From contig JBKHXX010000011.1 in assembly GCA_046565765.1 (NCBI GenBank), positions 62,001 through 126,000 on the forward strand: DNA of 64,000 nt, read 5' to 3'. The stretch is from JBFMCT01 sp046565765. Lineage in GTDB: Bacteria > Actinomycetota > Acidimicrobiia > Acidimicrobiales > AC-14. The notes beneath the pieces were generated by a model, which was not told the origin of the DNA, ran no database searches, and saw only the letters and a program-made list of their open reading frames with translations. Position 1 is the first letter of the stretch. Each line of letters begins with the position of its first letter. Shown piece after piece: positions 48,718-56,946 of this stretch. The position numbers and the translations under genes were made by a program.

Positions 48718-49908
48718 GTGCTGACCAAGCGGGGCTGGGGCCTGCTGACCGGCTCGATGGTGCTGGGGGCGGCGGGGCGGACGCTCGGCGTGGTCGAACT
48801 GTACGTCCTGGCCGCGGGCGGGGCCGGGCTGCTGGTGCTGGCCGTGCTGTCGGTGCTGGTGCGGGGCCGGGTGGACCTCGACGGCCGGCGCCGGCTGGTG
48901 CCGTCGCGCGTCCACGCCGGCAGCGACAGCCGGGTGGAGCTGGAGGTCACCAACCCGGGCCTGCGCACCACCCCCGTCCTCACCCTGCGCGACACGGTGG
49001 CCGCGGGCCGGGGCACGTCCGCCGCCCCCCGGATGGCCCGCTTCCAGCTCGCGCCGCTGCGGGCCGAGGAGTCCAACCGGGCCGCCTACCGGCTGGGTGC
49101 GGAGCGCCGGGGCGTGTTCCGGGTGGGCCCGCTGGAGGCGGTGGTGGGCGACCCCTTCGGCCTGGTCTCGGTGACCTCCGAGGCGGCGCCCACGACCGAG
49201 CTGACCGTGTACCCCCGGATCGAGGTCGTCACCCCACCCCCCCTCACCACCGGCCACGACCCCCGCTCGGGGGGCGGCCACGCCACCTTCCTGGGCCACG
49301 GCGACGAGTTCTACGGCCTGCGGGCCTACGAGGTGGGCGACGACCTGCGCCAGGTGCACTGGCCCTCGACCGCCCGCCAGGACGAGCTGATGATCCGCCA
49401 GCACGAGCTGCCCTGGCAGGGGCGGGCCACCGTCCTGCTCGACGTGCGCTCGACGGCCCACGACGACGGTTCGTTCGAGCAGGCGGTGTCGGCTGCGGCC
49501 ACCCTGCTCACCGCCAGCTGGAAGCGCGACAGCCAGGTCCGCCTGCTCACGACCCAGGGCCTCGACTCCGGCTTCGGCACCGGCGCCGGGCACCTGGAGG
49601 CGGCCATGGAGCACCTGGCCGTGGTCGAGCCCGGGCCCGACCGCTTCGATCCCCTCGTCACCGCCCTCCGCCGCCGGGCGACGGGCGCCCTGGTCGTGGT
49701 CAGCACCACGGCGGCCGGCCCCGGCCTGGCCGGGCTGGTCGGCGCGGCCGGCGGGTTCGGCTGGATGGCCATGGTCCTGGTCCGCCGGCCGGGAGCGTCG
49801 CAGCCCCTGCCGCCGGCCACCATGTCGGTCGTCGTGGAGCCCGGGCAGTCCTTCGCCGAGGCCTGGAACCGGGCCCTGGCCGTCCCGGCGGCGGCGGGGC
49901 GGCGATGA
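48718..49908 (+). CDS. DUF58 membrane protein
   Basis: 396 residues. Two N-terminal transmembrane helices (about 8-22 and 27-46) are followed by a beta-sandwich. The DUF58 signature GDEFYGLRAYEVGDDLRQVHWPSTARQDELMIRQ is near residues 195-228. A von Willebrand A-like domain follows (TVLLDVRSTAHDDGSFEQAVSAAATLL). The GTG start lies 7 nt after the moxR stop. DUF58, MoxR and transglutaminase genes form a widespread operon of uncertain envelope function. Confidence 0.92.
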   Translation: MLTKRGWGLLTGSMVLGAAGRTLGVVELYVLAAGGAGLLVLAVLSVLVRGRVDLDGRRRLVPSRVHAGSDSRVELEVTNPGLRTTPVLTLRDTVAAGRGTSAAPRMARFQLAPLRAEESNRAAYRLGAERRGVFRVGPLEAVVGDPFGLVSVTSEAAPTTELTVYPRIEVVTPPPLTTGHDPRSGGGHATFLGHGDEFYGLRAYEVGDDLRQVHWPSTARQDELMIRQHELPWQGRATVLLDVRSTAHDDGSFEQAVSAAATLLTASWKRDSQVRLLTTQGLDSGFGTGAGHLEAAMEHLAVVEPGPDRFDPLVTALRRRATGALVVVSTTAAGPGLAGLVGAAGGFGWMAMVLVRRPGASQPLPPATMSVVVEPGQSFAEAWNRALAVPAAAGRR

Positions 49909-52244
49909 CCGCCGTCCTCAGCCGGTCACGGCGGCCCGAGCCGCCCCCGGCCAGCCCGGCCCGCACGCCCGGCTCGGGCGGAGGCTCGCTGCCGCCGTCA
50001 GGGCCGTCGTCCCTGGTGGGCGTGGGCACCGAGGTGGCCCTCGTGGCGGTCACCGCCGCCGCCGCCCTGGGGCTGGCCCGCCTGTTCGCCGACGGCTCCT
50101 TCATCCTTCCCGTGCTGACCGCCGTCCTGGCCGCCCACGCCTTGGCCTGGGCGTGCCGGCGGTCCGGCCTGGGGCTGCTGGCCTCGGCCGCGGTGTCGGC
50201 CGTGGGGCTGGTGCTGGCCGTGGCCTGGCTGGTCGAGCCCCACACCACCACCCTCCTCCTCCCCGGCCCCGCCACCTGGTCGGCCATCGCCGACGACCTG
50301 CGCATCGCCTGGGAGCGGTTCGGCGACGTCAAGGCCCCCACGCCGCCGTTGCGGGGCTTCGTGCTGGCGGCCGTGGTCGGAGCGTGGGTGGCCGCCACCA
50401 CCAGCGACTTCTTCGCCTTCCGCATGCGGGCCCGGTTCGAGGCCATGGCGCCCGGCTTCACCCTGTTCGTGTTCGGGGCCATCCTCGGCGCCGACAAGCT
50501 CCGGCTGCCGGTCACCGCCCTCTACCTGGCCACCGTCGTGACCTACGCCCTGTTCAGCGAGGCCGCCCGCCAGTCAAGGGCCAGCTCCTGGTTCGCAGGG
50601 CGGTCGCGGGACGGCGACTCCTCCATCCTGCGCACGGGCGCGGCGCTGGGCGGGGTGGCGGTGCTGGTGGCGGTGGTCATCGGCCCCCACCTTCCCGGCG
50701 CGGGCCGCGCCGGCCTGGTGAGCTGGCGGGACGGCCAGGAGGGCGGCTCCCGCTCGCGGGTCACCGTCAGCCCCCTCGTCGACATCCGCGGCCGCCTCGT
50801 CGACCAGTCCAACACCGAGCTGTTCACCGTGCGGGCGGACCGGCCCAGCTACTGGCGGCTGACGTCCCTCGACCGTTTCGACGGCTCCATCTGGTCGTCG
50901 CTCGGCACCTACCAGCCCACCCGGGCCACCCTGCCCGGCGCAGGTCAGGGCCGGGAGCTGCTCCAGGAGGTGCAGGTCGGGGCCTTGGGGTCGATCTGGC
51001 TGCCTGCCGCCTACCGGCCCGAGCACGTGGACGGCGTGCGGGGCGCCCGCTTCGACCGTGACTCGGGCAGCCTCCTGGCCGAGAGCGAGTCGGTCGACGG
51101 GCTCGCCTACCGCGTCACCTCGGTGATCCCGACCCTCGAAGGGGCCCAGCTGGCGGCCGCCTCCCAGGACGTCCCCGACGCGGTCGCGGCCGACTACCTG
51201 GAGCTGCCCTCCGCGTTCTCTCCGAACATCGTCCTCGAGGCCCGCCGGGTGACGTCCGGCGCAGCCAGCAACTACGACAAGGCCCGCCGGCTCCAGGACT
51301 ACTTCCGCAGCGGCATCTTCGACTACAGCCTCGACGTCGACCCCGGCCACGGGGTGGACGCCATGGAGCAGTTCCTGTTCGCCACCCGGGCCGGGTACTG
51401 CGAGCAGTTCGCGGGGACGTTCGCGGCCATGGCCCGGGCCGTGGGGGTGCCCGCCCGGGTGGCGGTGGGCTTCGTGCCCGGCGCCCGCCTCGACGACGGC
51501 CGCCACCACGTGGCCGGGCGCGACGCCCACGCCTGGCCCGAGGTCTACCTGGGCGAGTACGGCTGGGTGGCCTTCGAACCGACCCCCGGCCGGGCCAACC
51601 CGGGCACGTCGTCCTACACCGGTGTGACCGAGACGGCCGAGACCAACTCCACCCAGGGGACGATCCCCACCACCACGTCGACCACGGTCGCGGGCACGCC
51701 CCCCAGCAGCGTCCCCGAGGAGGAGCAGCAGCTCGAGAGCTCGAGCACCGCCCCCGACGAGGCGGACGAGTCCAGCCCCCTGCGCCGGGCCCTGCTGGCG
51801 CTGGCCGCCCTGCTCGTCGGGTACGGGGCGGGGGTGCCGGCCGGCCGCCGCTGGCTGGCCGCCCGCCGCCGCCGCCAGGCGGCCACGCCGACCCAGCAGG
51901 TGCTGGTGGCGTGGCAGGAGGCGGAGGACGCCCTCGGCCAGGCCGGCCGTCCCCGCCGGGCCTCGGAGACCCCCGGCGAGTTCGCGGCCCGCACCGCCCC
52001 CGGCCTGGGGGACGCCGGTCCCCACCTCGCCCGCCTGGCCACGCAGACCACCGCCGCCGGCTTCTCCGCCGCCGGCGCGCCCGCCGCCGCCGTCGCCCCC
52101 GCCCAGCAGGCCGCGGCGGCGGTGGCCGAGGAGCTCAAGGCCCAGGCCGGCCCCCTCAAGCGGGCCCAGTGGGCCCTCGACCCGCGACCCCTCGTTTCGG
52201 GGCGTCTGGGCCACCTGAGGCGTGGCCGAAGCGCCCCGAAATAG
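49905..52244 (+). CDS. Transglutaminase-like membrane protein (DUF3488/TgpA type)
   Basis: 779 residues. About six to seven N-terminal transmembrane helices precede an extracytoplasmic transglutaminase core: C499 in AGYCEQFAGTF, H542 in RDAHAWPEVYL, and the third position is E558 (FEPTPG) where TgpA has Asp. A Ser/Thr/Pro linker, one more helix (about 622-642) and a cytoplasmic DUF4129-like tail follow. The last 17 codons and the stop are made by the hairpin element at 52195. The ATG overlaps the DUF58 stop (ATGA). Confidence 0.92.
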   Translation: MTAVLSRSRRPEPPPASPARTPGSGGGSLPPSGPSSLVGVGTEVALVAVTAAAALGLARLFADGSFILPVLTAVLAAHALAWACRRSGLGLLASAAVSAVGLVLAVAWLVEPHTTTLLLPGPATWSAIADDLRIAWERFGDVKAPTPPLRGFVLAAVVGAWVAATTSDFFAFRMRARFEAMAPGFTLFVFGAILGADKLRLPVTALYLATVVTYALFSEAARQSRASSWFAGRSRDGDSSILRTGAALGGVAVLVAVVIGPHLPGAGRAGLVSWRDGQEGGSRSRVTVSPLVDIRGRLVDQSNTELFTVRADRPSYWRLTSLDRFDGSIWSSLGTYQPTRATLPGAGQGRELLQEVQVGALGSIWLPAAYRPEHVDGVRGARFDRDSGSLLAESESVDGLAYRVTSVIPTLEGAQLAAASQDVPDAVAADYLELPSAFSPNIVLEARRVTSGAASNYDKARRLQDYFRSGIFDYSLDVDPGHGVDAMEQFLFATRAGYCEQFAGTFAAMARAVGVPARVAVGFVPGARLDDGRHHVAGRDAHAWPEVYLGEYGWVAFEPTPGRANPGTSSYTGVTETAETNSTQGTIPTTTSTTVAGTPPSSVPEEEQQLESSSTAPDEADESSPLRRALLALAALLVGYGAGVPAGRRWLAARRRRQAATPTQQVLVAWQEAEDALGQAGRPRRASETPGEFAARTAPGLGDAGPHLARLATQTTAAGFSAAGAPAAAVAPAQQAAAAVAEELKAQAGPLKRAQWALDPRPLVSGRLGHLRRGRSAPK
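52195..52241. terminator. 47-nt two-stage hairpin element, copy B (overlaps the stop codon)
   Basis: Outer arms TTTCGGGGCG and CGCCCCGAAA pair perfectly. Internal-loop sides are TCTG / GAAG, the inner stem is GGCCAC / GTGGCC, and the loop has 7 nt. Relative to copies A and C the inner stem changes AA to GG on one arm and TT to CC on the other, preserving pairing. It encodes the last residues of the transglutaminase gene. Confidence 0.78.
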
Positions 52245-52247
52245 GAA

Positions 52248-52270
52248 AGGCCGCCCCGTCGGGGCGGCCT
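52248..52270. terminator. Simple bidirectional hairpin
   Basis: AGGCCGCCCC (52248-52257), loop GTC, GGGGCGGCCT (52261-52270): a perfect 10-bp stem between convergent stops at 52244 and 52280. It follows directly after hairpin copy B. Confidence 0.75.
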
Positions 52271-52279
52271 ATGGAGCGC

Positions 52280-52654
52280 CTACTCCTCTTTCTTGAAGCG
52301 CTTCTTGAACTTCTTGCCGGCGTCGCCCCAGGCCTCTTTGAAGTTGTTGACCTTGACGCTCTCCGACACCTGCTTCCAGCCCGCCTTGCCCATCTTGCGC
52401 AGGTTGCGCTCGAAGACGAACGCGCAGCCGAGCATGACCAGGAAGCCGGCGAAGCCGAGCACGAGGTTGTAGGCGAACGACGACACGAGCAGGGCGAACC
52501 CGAGGAAGAAGCCCAGCGCCGCCCACTTCAGGTTGCGGCCGTGGTGGCGGTAGACGGTGGTCTTGGCCACCTCTCGCGCGAACGCGGGATCGCTGGCGTA
52601 GAACTGCTGCTCGATCTCGTGGAGGATCCGCTGCTCGTCCTCGGAAAGAGGCAC
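52280..52654 (-). CDS. DUF3040 membrane protein
   Basis: 124 residues from the GTG at 52654 (VPLSEDEQRILHEIEQQFYASDPAFAREV), the typical start of this actinobacterial family. Two transmembrane helices (about 48-66 and 68-86) and a basic C-terminus (KKFKKRFKKEE) follow. The function is unknown. A purine-rich GAGAGGG upstream could serve as ribosome-binding site. The 100-nt gap to dinB shows nothing recognisable. Confidence 0.85.
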   Translation of the reverse strand: MPLSEDEQRILHEIEQQFYASDPAFAREVAKTTVYRHHGRNLKWAALGFFLGFALLVSSFAYNLVLGFAGFLVMLGCAFVFERNLRKMGKAGWKQVSESVKVNNFKEAWGDAGKKFKKRFKKEE

Positions 52655-52754
52655 CCTCTGCCCTCTCGACGTCCTGCTTACACGGCCAAACCCCAACGCT
52701 GTGGCGCAATGCCATCTTCGCACAGCCCGGGAGGGTCGACAACGCGCCGGCCCG

Positions 52755-54017
52755 TCACCCGTCTGGTCCCCATTGCTGGTCCCCCAGGCGGCGCAATCCT
52801 AGCGGCCCACCCGTCCCCGGGAGCAGGGCGGCGGGCCCCACCGCCGCCTCCCCGAACCGCCGCCGCACCTCCGCCACCGCCTCCCCCACGTCCTCCCACG
52901 GCCGGTCGGGGCCACCGTCGCCGAGGGCCAGCTGCGACGCCGGGGGCGGAGCCAGGTTGGAGGCGCTCACCCCCAGGAGGCGCACGCCGGGCGACACGTC
53001 CACCCCTCTGAGCAGGTCGTTCGCCAGCCGGGCCAGCTCGGGACCGTTGGCCACCGCCTCCTTGAGGGTCTTCGAGCGGGTGATCGTGCGGAAGTCGGCG
53101 AAGCGCACCTTGAGCGTCACCGTCCGCCCCGCCAGCCTCGCCACCCGCAGGCGGGCGGCCACCGCGTCGGCCAGCCGCACGACCTCCCGGCCCAGCACGG
53201 CCGGGTCCCGGTGGTCGACGGGGTACGTCTCCTCGTGGCCGATCGACTTCGCGTCGCGGTCGGGCTCCACGGGCCGGGGGTCCCGCCCCCACGCCAGGTC
53301 GTGGAGGTGGCGTCCCTGGGCCTCCCCCAGGGCTCGCACCACCGTGTCCACCGGGAGGGCGGCCAGGTCTCCCACCGTGGCCACCCCGAAGCGCTCGAGC
53401 CGCCGGGCGGTGGCCGGGCCCACGCCCCACAGGGCCCGCACGGGCAGCGGATGGAGGAACGCCACCTCCTCGCCGGGCGGCACCACCACCACGCCCCGGC
53501 CCGGCACCGCCCCGGCGCGTGACGCCTTGGGCTTGGCCGCCTCCGACGCCAGCTTGGCCACCATCTTCACCGCCGCCACGCCCACCGACGCCGACAGCCC
53601 CAGGTCCTCCGTGATCCGCCTCCGCAGGTGGGCGGCGATGTCGGCGGGCGGTCCGAACAGCCGCCGGGCCCCGGCCACGTCGAGGAAGGCCTCGTCGAGG
53701 GCGATGCCCTCCACCATGGGCGTGACCGAGCGGAAGATGTCGTGGAGGCGGCGGCTGTAGTCGGCGTACAGGGCGTAGCGGCCGGGGACGAAGACGGCGT
53801 GCGGGCACAGCCGGCGGGCTCGCGCCGCCGGCATGGCCGAGAAGATGCCGTAGGCCCGGGCCTCGTAGGAGGCGGACGCCACCACGCCGCGGGCACCGGC
53901 CCCGCCCACGATCAGGGGCTTGCCGGCCAGGCCGGGATCGGCCAGGACCTCCACCGACGCGTAGAACGCGTCCATGTCGACGTGGAGGATGGTCGCCTCC
54001 GACGGTCGGGACGGCAC
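52755..54017 (-). CDS. dinB: DNA polymerase IV (Y family)
   Basis: 420 residues from the GTG at 54017. Catalytic motifs are ILHVDMDAFYASVE and ALDEAFLDVAGARRLFG. The steric and helix-hairpin-helix regions are VGVAAVKMVAKLASEAAKP and ALWGVGPATARRLERFGVATVGDLA. A little-finger domain ends with VRLLGVSASNL. The C-terminus lacks a clear QL-x-LF clamp-binding pentapeptide; ASQLALGD around residue 365 is the closest. It performs error-prone translesion synthesis. Confidence 0.93.
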   Translation of the reverse strand: MPSRPSEATILHVDMDAFYASVEVLADPGLAGKPLIVGGAGARGVVASASYEARAYGIFSAMPAARARRLCPHAVFVPGRYALYADYSRRLHDIFRSVTPMVEGIALDEAFLDVAGARRLFGPPADIAAHLRRRITEDLGLSASVGVAAVKMVAKLASEAAKPKASRAGAVPGRGVVVVPPGEEVAFLHPLPVRALWGVGPATARRLERFGVATVGDLAALPVDTVVRALGEAQGRHLHDLAWGRDPRPVEPDRDAKSIGHEETYPVDHRDPAVLGREVVRLADAVAARLRVARLAGRTVTLKVRFADFRTITRSKTLKEAVANGPELARLANDLLRGVDVSPGVRLLGVSASNLAPPPASQLALGDGGPDRPWEDVGEAVAEVRRRFGEAAVGPAALLPGTGGPLGLRRLGDQQWGPDG

Positions 54018-54102
54018 CGGCCAAGTGTGCCAGCATGAGGGAAATCGGCACGTCCTCTCGCGGAAGGGCGCGCCCCCGATTCCCGGTTCCACGGTGGGGG
54101 TC

Positions 54103-54585
54103 ATGCACAGGAACGTGCGGCAGGTCGTCGAGGCGGGCAAGGCGCTGGGCGTCGACGTCCACGCGCGCGAGTTCTCCCAGTCGACCCGCACGGCCGCCGA
54201 CGCGGCCGCCGCCATCGGCGTCGAGCTGGGCCAGATCGTGAAGTCGCTGGTCTTCGGCATCGAGGGGCAGGTGGGCGGGGAGGTGGTGGTCGCCCTGGTC
54301 AGCGGGGACAACCTGCTCGACGAGCGCAAGCTGGCCGTGGCCGCCGGCGCCGACGAGGCGTGGCGGGAGGACGCCGACACGGTCCGGGAGACCACCGGCT
54401 ACCCCGTGGGCGGCGTCCCGCCGTTCGGCCACCGCGAGCCGTTGCGGGTCTTCGTCGACGAGGATCTGCTGAGCTACGACGAGGTCTGGGCGGCGGCGGG
54501 CACGCCCCATGTCAACTTTCCGATCACCCCCTCGGCCCTCGTCCGGGCCACGGGGGGCACCGTCTGCGACCTGGCCAGGAGGTAG
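54103..54585 (+). CDS. YbaK/ProX-family aminoacyl-tRNA deacylase
   Basis: 160 residues from the ATG at 54103 (GTG at 54094 possible). The family pattern is clear: AREFSQSTRTAADAAAAIGVELGQIVKSLVF with the conserved Lys, LVSGDNLLDERKLA, and ETTGYPVGGVPPFGHREPLRVFVDEDLL. Such proteins hydrolyse mischarged tRNAs such as Cys-tRNA(Pro) or Ala-tRNA(Pro). It is divergent from dinB (85-nt gap). Confidence 0.9.
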   Translation: MHRNVRQVVEAGKALGVDVHAREFSQSTRTAADAAAAIGVELGQIVKSLVFGIEGQVGGEVVVALVSGDNLLDERKLAVAAGADEAWREDADTVRETTGYPVGGVPPFGHREPLRVFVDEDLLSYDEVWAAAGTPHVNFPITPSALVRATGGTVCDLARR

Positions 54586-54587
54586 GG

Positions 54588-55088
54588 ATGACCCAAGTTC
54601 CCGAGTGGTGGACCGAGCCCTATCCCGAGGTGGCGTCGCCCACGACGGCCACCGCCTACATCGACGCCCTCGGCGGCGCCCTGTCCCGGCGCCGGGAGAA
54701 CGGCAGCTGGGTGCTGGCCACCGGCTCCCAGGAGCTGCTCCGGGCCGAGAGCGAGTCGGAGCTGGACACCTTCGTCCTCGGCTTCGCCCTCGCCCACCTG
54801 ATCGTCGAGCGCCACGGCCTCATCGGCCATGGGCCTCCGGCCGGGGCGAGGGCCGCCGCGGCGGCGGCCCCGGCGGCGGTCCCGGCGGCCCCGCCGGCCG
54901 CCGTCTCGGCTCCCGCGGCCGAGCCCCCGGCCCTGCTCGTCATGCCCGAGGAGGGGGGCGACGTCGAGTCGTCGGCCGCCGCCGACCGCTCGCCGGCCGA
55001 CGACAGCCCCGACTACGGCGACGCGCCGGGCGGCGGCTTCGGCACCGGCGGTGGGGGGCGTCGCAGGGGCCGCTCCAAGCGCCGATAG
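54588..55088 (+). CDS. Protein of unknown function with Ala/Pro-rich tail
   Basis: 166 residues. AGGAGG lies 7 nt before the ATG at 54588, the best ribosome-binding site in the region. The N-terminal 80 residues form a compact alpha/beta domain (EWWTEPYPEVASPTTATAYIDALGG, WVLATGSQELLRAESESELDTFVLGFALAHLIVERHG). The rest is low-complexity Ala/Pro, then acidic, ending in a Gly/Arg-rich GGGRRRGRSKRR. I recognise no family. It is probably co-transcribed with ybaK (2-nt gap). Confidence 0.7.
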   Translation: MTQVPEWWTEPYPEVASPTTATAYIDALGGALSRRRENGSWVLATGSQELLRAESESELDTFVLGFALAHLIVERHGLIGHGPPAGARAAAAAAPAAVPAAPPAAVSAPAAEPPALLVMPEEGGDVESSAAADRSPADDSPDYGDAPGGGFGTGGGGRRRGRSKRR

Positions 55089-55137
55089 GGGCTACCCCGG
55101 GTAGGCGGGCCGGCCGCCGAGGTGCACCCTCGGCTCC

Positions 55138-55296
55138 GTGACGCTGCTGGTGCTCGTCCTCGCCTGGGACACCGTCCGGCGCGAGCAGGGCTATCCTCCC
55201 CGGGCCGCGCTCCGAGCGGTGCCGCTGGTCCCGCTCACCGGCCTCGGCGCCCTGTGCCTGCCGTGCGGCGCCGTCACCGTCGGGCTCGCATGGTGA
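55138..55296 (+). CDS. Possible very small hydrophobic protein
   Basis: 52 residues from a GTG at 55138. A hydrophobic start (VTLLVLVLAWDTV), the middle REQGYPPRAALRAVPLVPLTG and the end ALCLPCGAVTVGLAW suggest a membrane-associated peptide with a CLPC motif. Its end overlaps the ATG of the next gene (55290) by 7 nt in the manner of coupled genes, and its frame shows a GC-rich third position. Without homology this remains tentative. Confidence 0.35.
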   Translation: MTLLVLVLAWDTVRREQGYPPRAALRAVPLVPLTGLGALCLPCGAVTVGLAW

Positions 55297-55670
55297 CCGC
55301 GGCCGTGCTCGCCCTCGCGTTCGTGGCGGCATGGACCGCCTGGTGCGTCGCCGTCACCCGCCGGTCCGGTCCCGGAGCGGCCGCCCTCACCGCCGTCCCC
55401 CCGATCGTCCTGGTGCTGCTGGCGGTCCAGGCCGGCAGCGGGCTCTCGCTGGTCTCCTTCTGGGGAGACCAGGCGTCGGCGGCCGAGGTGCGCCGGGCGG
55501 TGGCGGCAAGCGGCGCGGCCGGCCTGGCCGCGACCGTCGGCATCCTCGCCTTGGCGGCCTGGGTCAACCACTCCGACGGCGACGACGCCCGCTCACGCTC
55601 CGTGCTCACCGGCATCGGCGTGGCCGTCGCCGTCTGGAGTGGGGCCTGCTCGGCGCTGCTGGGGGCCTAG
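55290..55670 (+). CDS. Small membrane protein of unknown function
   Basis: 126 residues from the ATG at 55290. Four hydrophobic segments are visible: AAVLALAFVAAWTAWCVAV, ALTAVPPIVLVLLAVQAG, AGLAATVGILALAAWV and GIGVAVAVWSGACSALLG. A short polar loop (FWGDQASAAEVRRAVAASG) sits between the second and third. No family is recognised. It ends next to a 127-nt structured inverted repeat. Confidence 0.55.
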   Translation: MVTAAVLALAFVAAWTAWCVAVTRRSGPGAAALTAVPPIVLVLLAVQAGSGLSLVSFWGDQASAAEVRRAVAASGAAGLAATVGILALAAWVNHSDGDDARSRSVLTGIGVAVAVWSGACSALLGA

Positions 55671-55672
55671 GG

Positions 55673-55799
55673 GGCTGGTGTGAGAGCCCTCGTTCTGCGG
55701 CCGACCGCCCATCGGGCGGCGACCTCTACTCGCAAAGGAGCTTGTCAGGTGCAGGTCGGCCGTGTCGGCGCTACGCGCCGAACGCGAATCACACCAGCC
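55673..55799. repeat. 127-nt long inverted repeat between convergent genes
   Basis: The ends pair perfectly over 11 bp: GGCTGGTGTGA (55673-55683) with TCACACCAGCC (55789-55799). Inside, CGTTC pairs with GAACG, and GGCCGACC (from 55699) with GGTCGGCC (from 55754). Two small hairpins also form (GCCC-atc-GGGC near 55706; GGCGC-tac-GCGCC near 55768). It fills the space between the stops at 55670 and 55802. It may be a terminator, a small-RNA-like structure or a mobile palindrome remnant. Confidence 0.65.
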
Positions 55800-55801
55800 G
55801 C

Positions 55802-56533
55802 CTAGGGTCGGCGGCGGAGGAGGCGGACGACCCGGTCGCGGACCCCCCACCAGGTGACCAGGGTCAGGGCCTCCACGATGATGCGGGAGGACATCTTGGA
55901 GTTGCCCCGCTCCCGGTCGCGGAACTCGATGGGGCGCTCGGCGATGGTGCCGCCCAGCCTCGCCACCCGGTAGGCCATCTCGATCTGGAAGCCGTAGCCG
56001 TCGGCCCGGACCTTCTCGAGCTCCAGGCGGCGCAGGATGCCGGCGGTGTAGGCCCGGAAGCCCGACGTGGAGTCCCGTACCGACAGCCCCAGCAGCAGGG
56101 CGGCGTACCGGTTGCCCCAGCGCGACAGGGACCGGCGGTGGATCGGCCAGTGCGGGATCGACCCGCCCGGCACGTAGCGGGACCCGATGGCCAGGTCGGC
56201 GCCCTCCTCGACCGCCTTGAGCAGGGCAGGAAGCGCGGAGGGGTCGTGGGACAGGTCGCTGTCCATCTCCACGAGCACGTCGTAGCCCAGCTCCATGCCC
56301 TCCCGGAACCCGTCGCGGTAGGCGCTGCCCAACCCCGACTTCCCGGGACGGATGCGGACGTCCACGCCCCCCAGCTCGTGGGCCGCCGCCTTGGCGATGT
56401 CGGCGGTGCCGTCGGGGCTCGAATCGTCCACCACCAGCACGTCGGCGGCCGGCACCGCCGCCCGCAGGCGCCGCAGCACCTCGGCGATGTTGTCCGCCTC
56501 CTCGTAGGTCGGCAGCACAACCAGTGCTCGCAC
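55802..56533 (-). CDS. Polyprenol-phosphate mannose synthase-like glycosyltransferase
   Basis: 243 residues, GT2 family. LVVLPTYEEADNIAEVLRRL, VLVVDDSSPDGTADIAKAA, EMDSDLSHDPSALPALL (DxD-like) and the DPM-type GGSIPHWPIHRRSLSRWGN, RDSTSGFRAY and IEMAYRVARLGGTIAERPIEF are present. The enzyme has no C-terminal membrane domain, as in soluble Ppm1/DPM1 catalytic domains. It likely makes polyprenyl-phosphomannose for lipoglycans or protein O-mannosylation. The GTG at 56533 fits +1 from TAGGCT; a GTG at 56539 is the alternative. Confidence 0.9.
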   Translation of the reverse strand: MRALVVLPTYEEADNIAEVLRRLRAAVPAADVLVVDDSSPDGTADIAKAAAHELGGVDVRIRPGKSGLGSAYRDGFREGMELGYDVLVEMDSDLSHDPSALPALLKAVEEGADLAIGSRYVPGGSIPHWPIHRRSLSRWGNRYAALLLGLSVRDSTSGFRAYTAGILRRLELEKVRADGYGFQIEMAYRVARLGGTIAERPIEFRDRERGNSKMSSRIIVEALTLVTWWGVRDRVVRLLRRRP

Positions 56534-56539
56534 GGCCAC

Positions 56540-56549
56540 AGCCTACGAT
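56540..56549. promoter_or_regulatory. Interlocked bidirectional -10 element
   Basis: AGCCTACGAT: forward TACGAT (56544-56549) lies 6 nt before the GTG at 56556; reverse TAGGCT (56545-56540) lies 6 nt before the GTG at 56533. The hexamers share the central TA and the gap is 22 nt, the same geometry as at 3307-3316. Confidence 0.55.
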
Positions 56550-56555
56550 CTCCTC

Positions 56556-56840
56556 GTGCCGAGAGCCCCGAAACCCAAGCTGGCGGTGGAAGGGCCGTCG
56601 GCCCTGCCCTCGGGGAAGGCCCGGCTCGTGGCCTTCCTGGCGGTGCTCGTCTCGGGGTTGTGCGGGCTGCTCATCGGGCGGGCGCTGGTCGACGTGCAGT
56701 GCCGGGGCGACTGCGACGTGGCCCTGGGCCTGGGCGCCATCGCCGGAGCGGTGTTGGCGGCGGGCGGCGTGGCGGTGGTGGCGGTGCTCGTGCTGCGGGC
56801 CATGAGCGAATGGAAGGCCAGAGCCAACGATCCCACCTGA
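56556..56840 (+). CDS. Small two-helix membrane protein
   Basis: 94 residues. A basic N-terminus (PRAPKPKLAVEG) precedes two transmembrane helices (about 23-43 and 57-82), separated by a short loop with two Cys (VQCRGDCDVAL). No family is recognised. The GTG at 56556 coincides with the predicted +1 from TACGAT. It is followed by a 113-nt gap holding the iron-operon promoter. Confidence 0.6.
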   Translation: MPRAPKPKLAVEGPSALPSGKARLVAFLAVLVSGLCGLLIGRALVDVQCRGDCDVALGLGAIAGAVLAAGGVAVVAVLVLRAMSEWKARANDPT

Positions 56841-56917
56841 GCCCCGTGGGAGCGCCTCTGGCGGGTAGGTCGGCCGCTCCGGGGCAGGGCGCCGAACGCA
56901 ATTCCTCGCGGACCCAC

Positions 56918-56946
56918 CTGACTTCCGGGGAACCCAATGTTAGGCT
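56918..56946 (+). promoter_or_regulatory. Promoter of the bfd-bfr operon
   Basis: CTGACT (56918-56923) and TAGGCT (56941-56946) are spaced by 17 nt. The predicted +1 is 56953, one base before the GTG at 56954, so the message would be leaderless. Confidence 0.5.
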
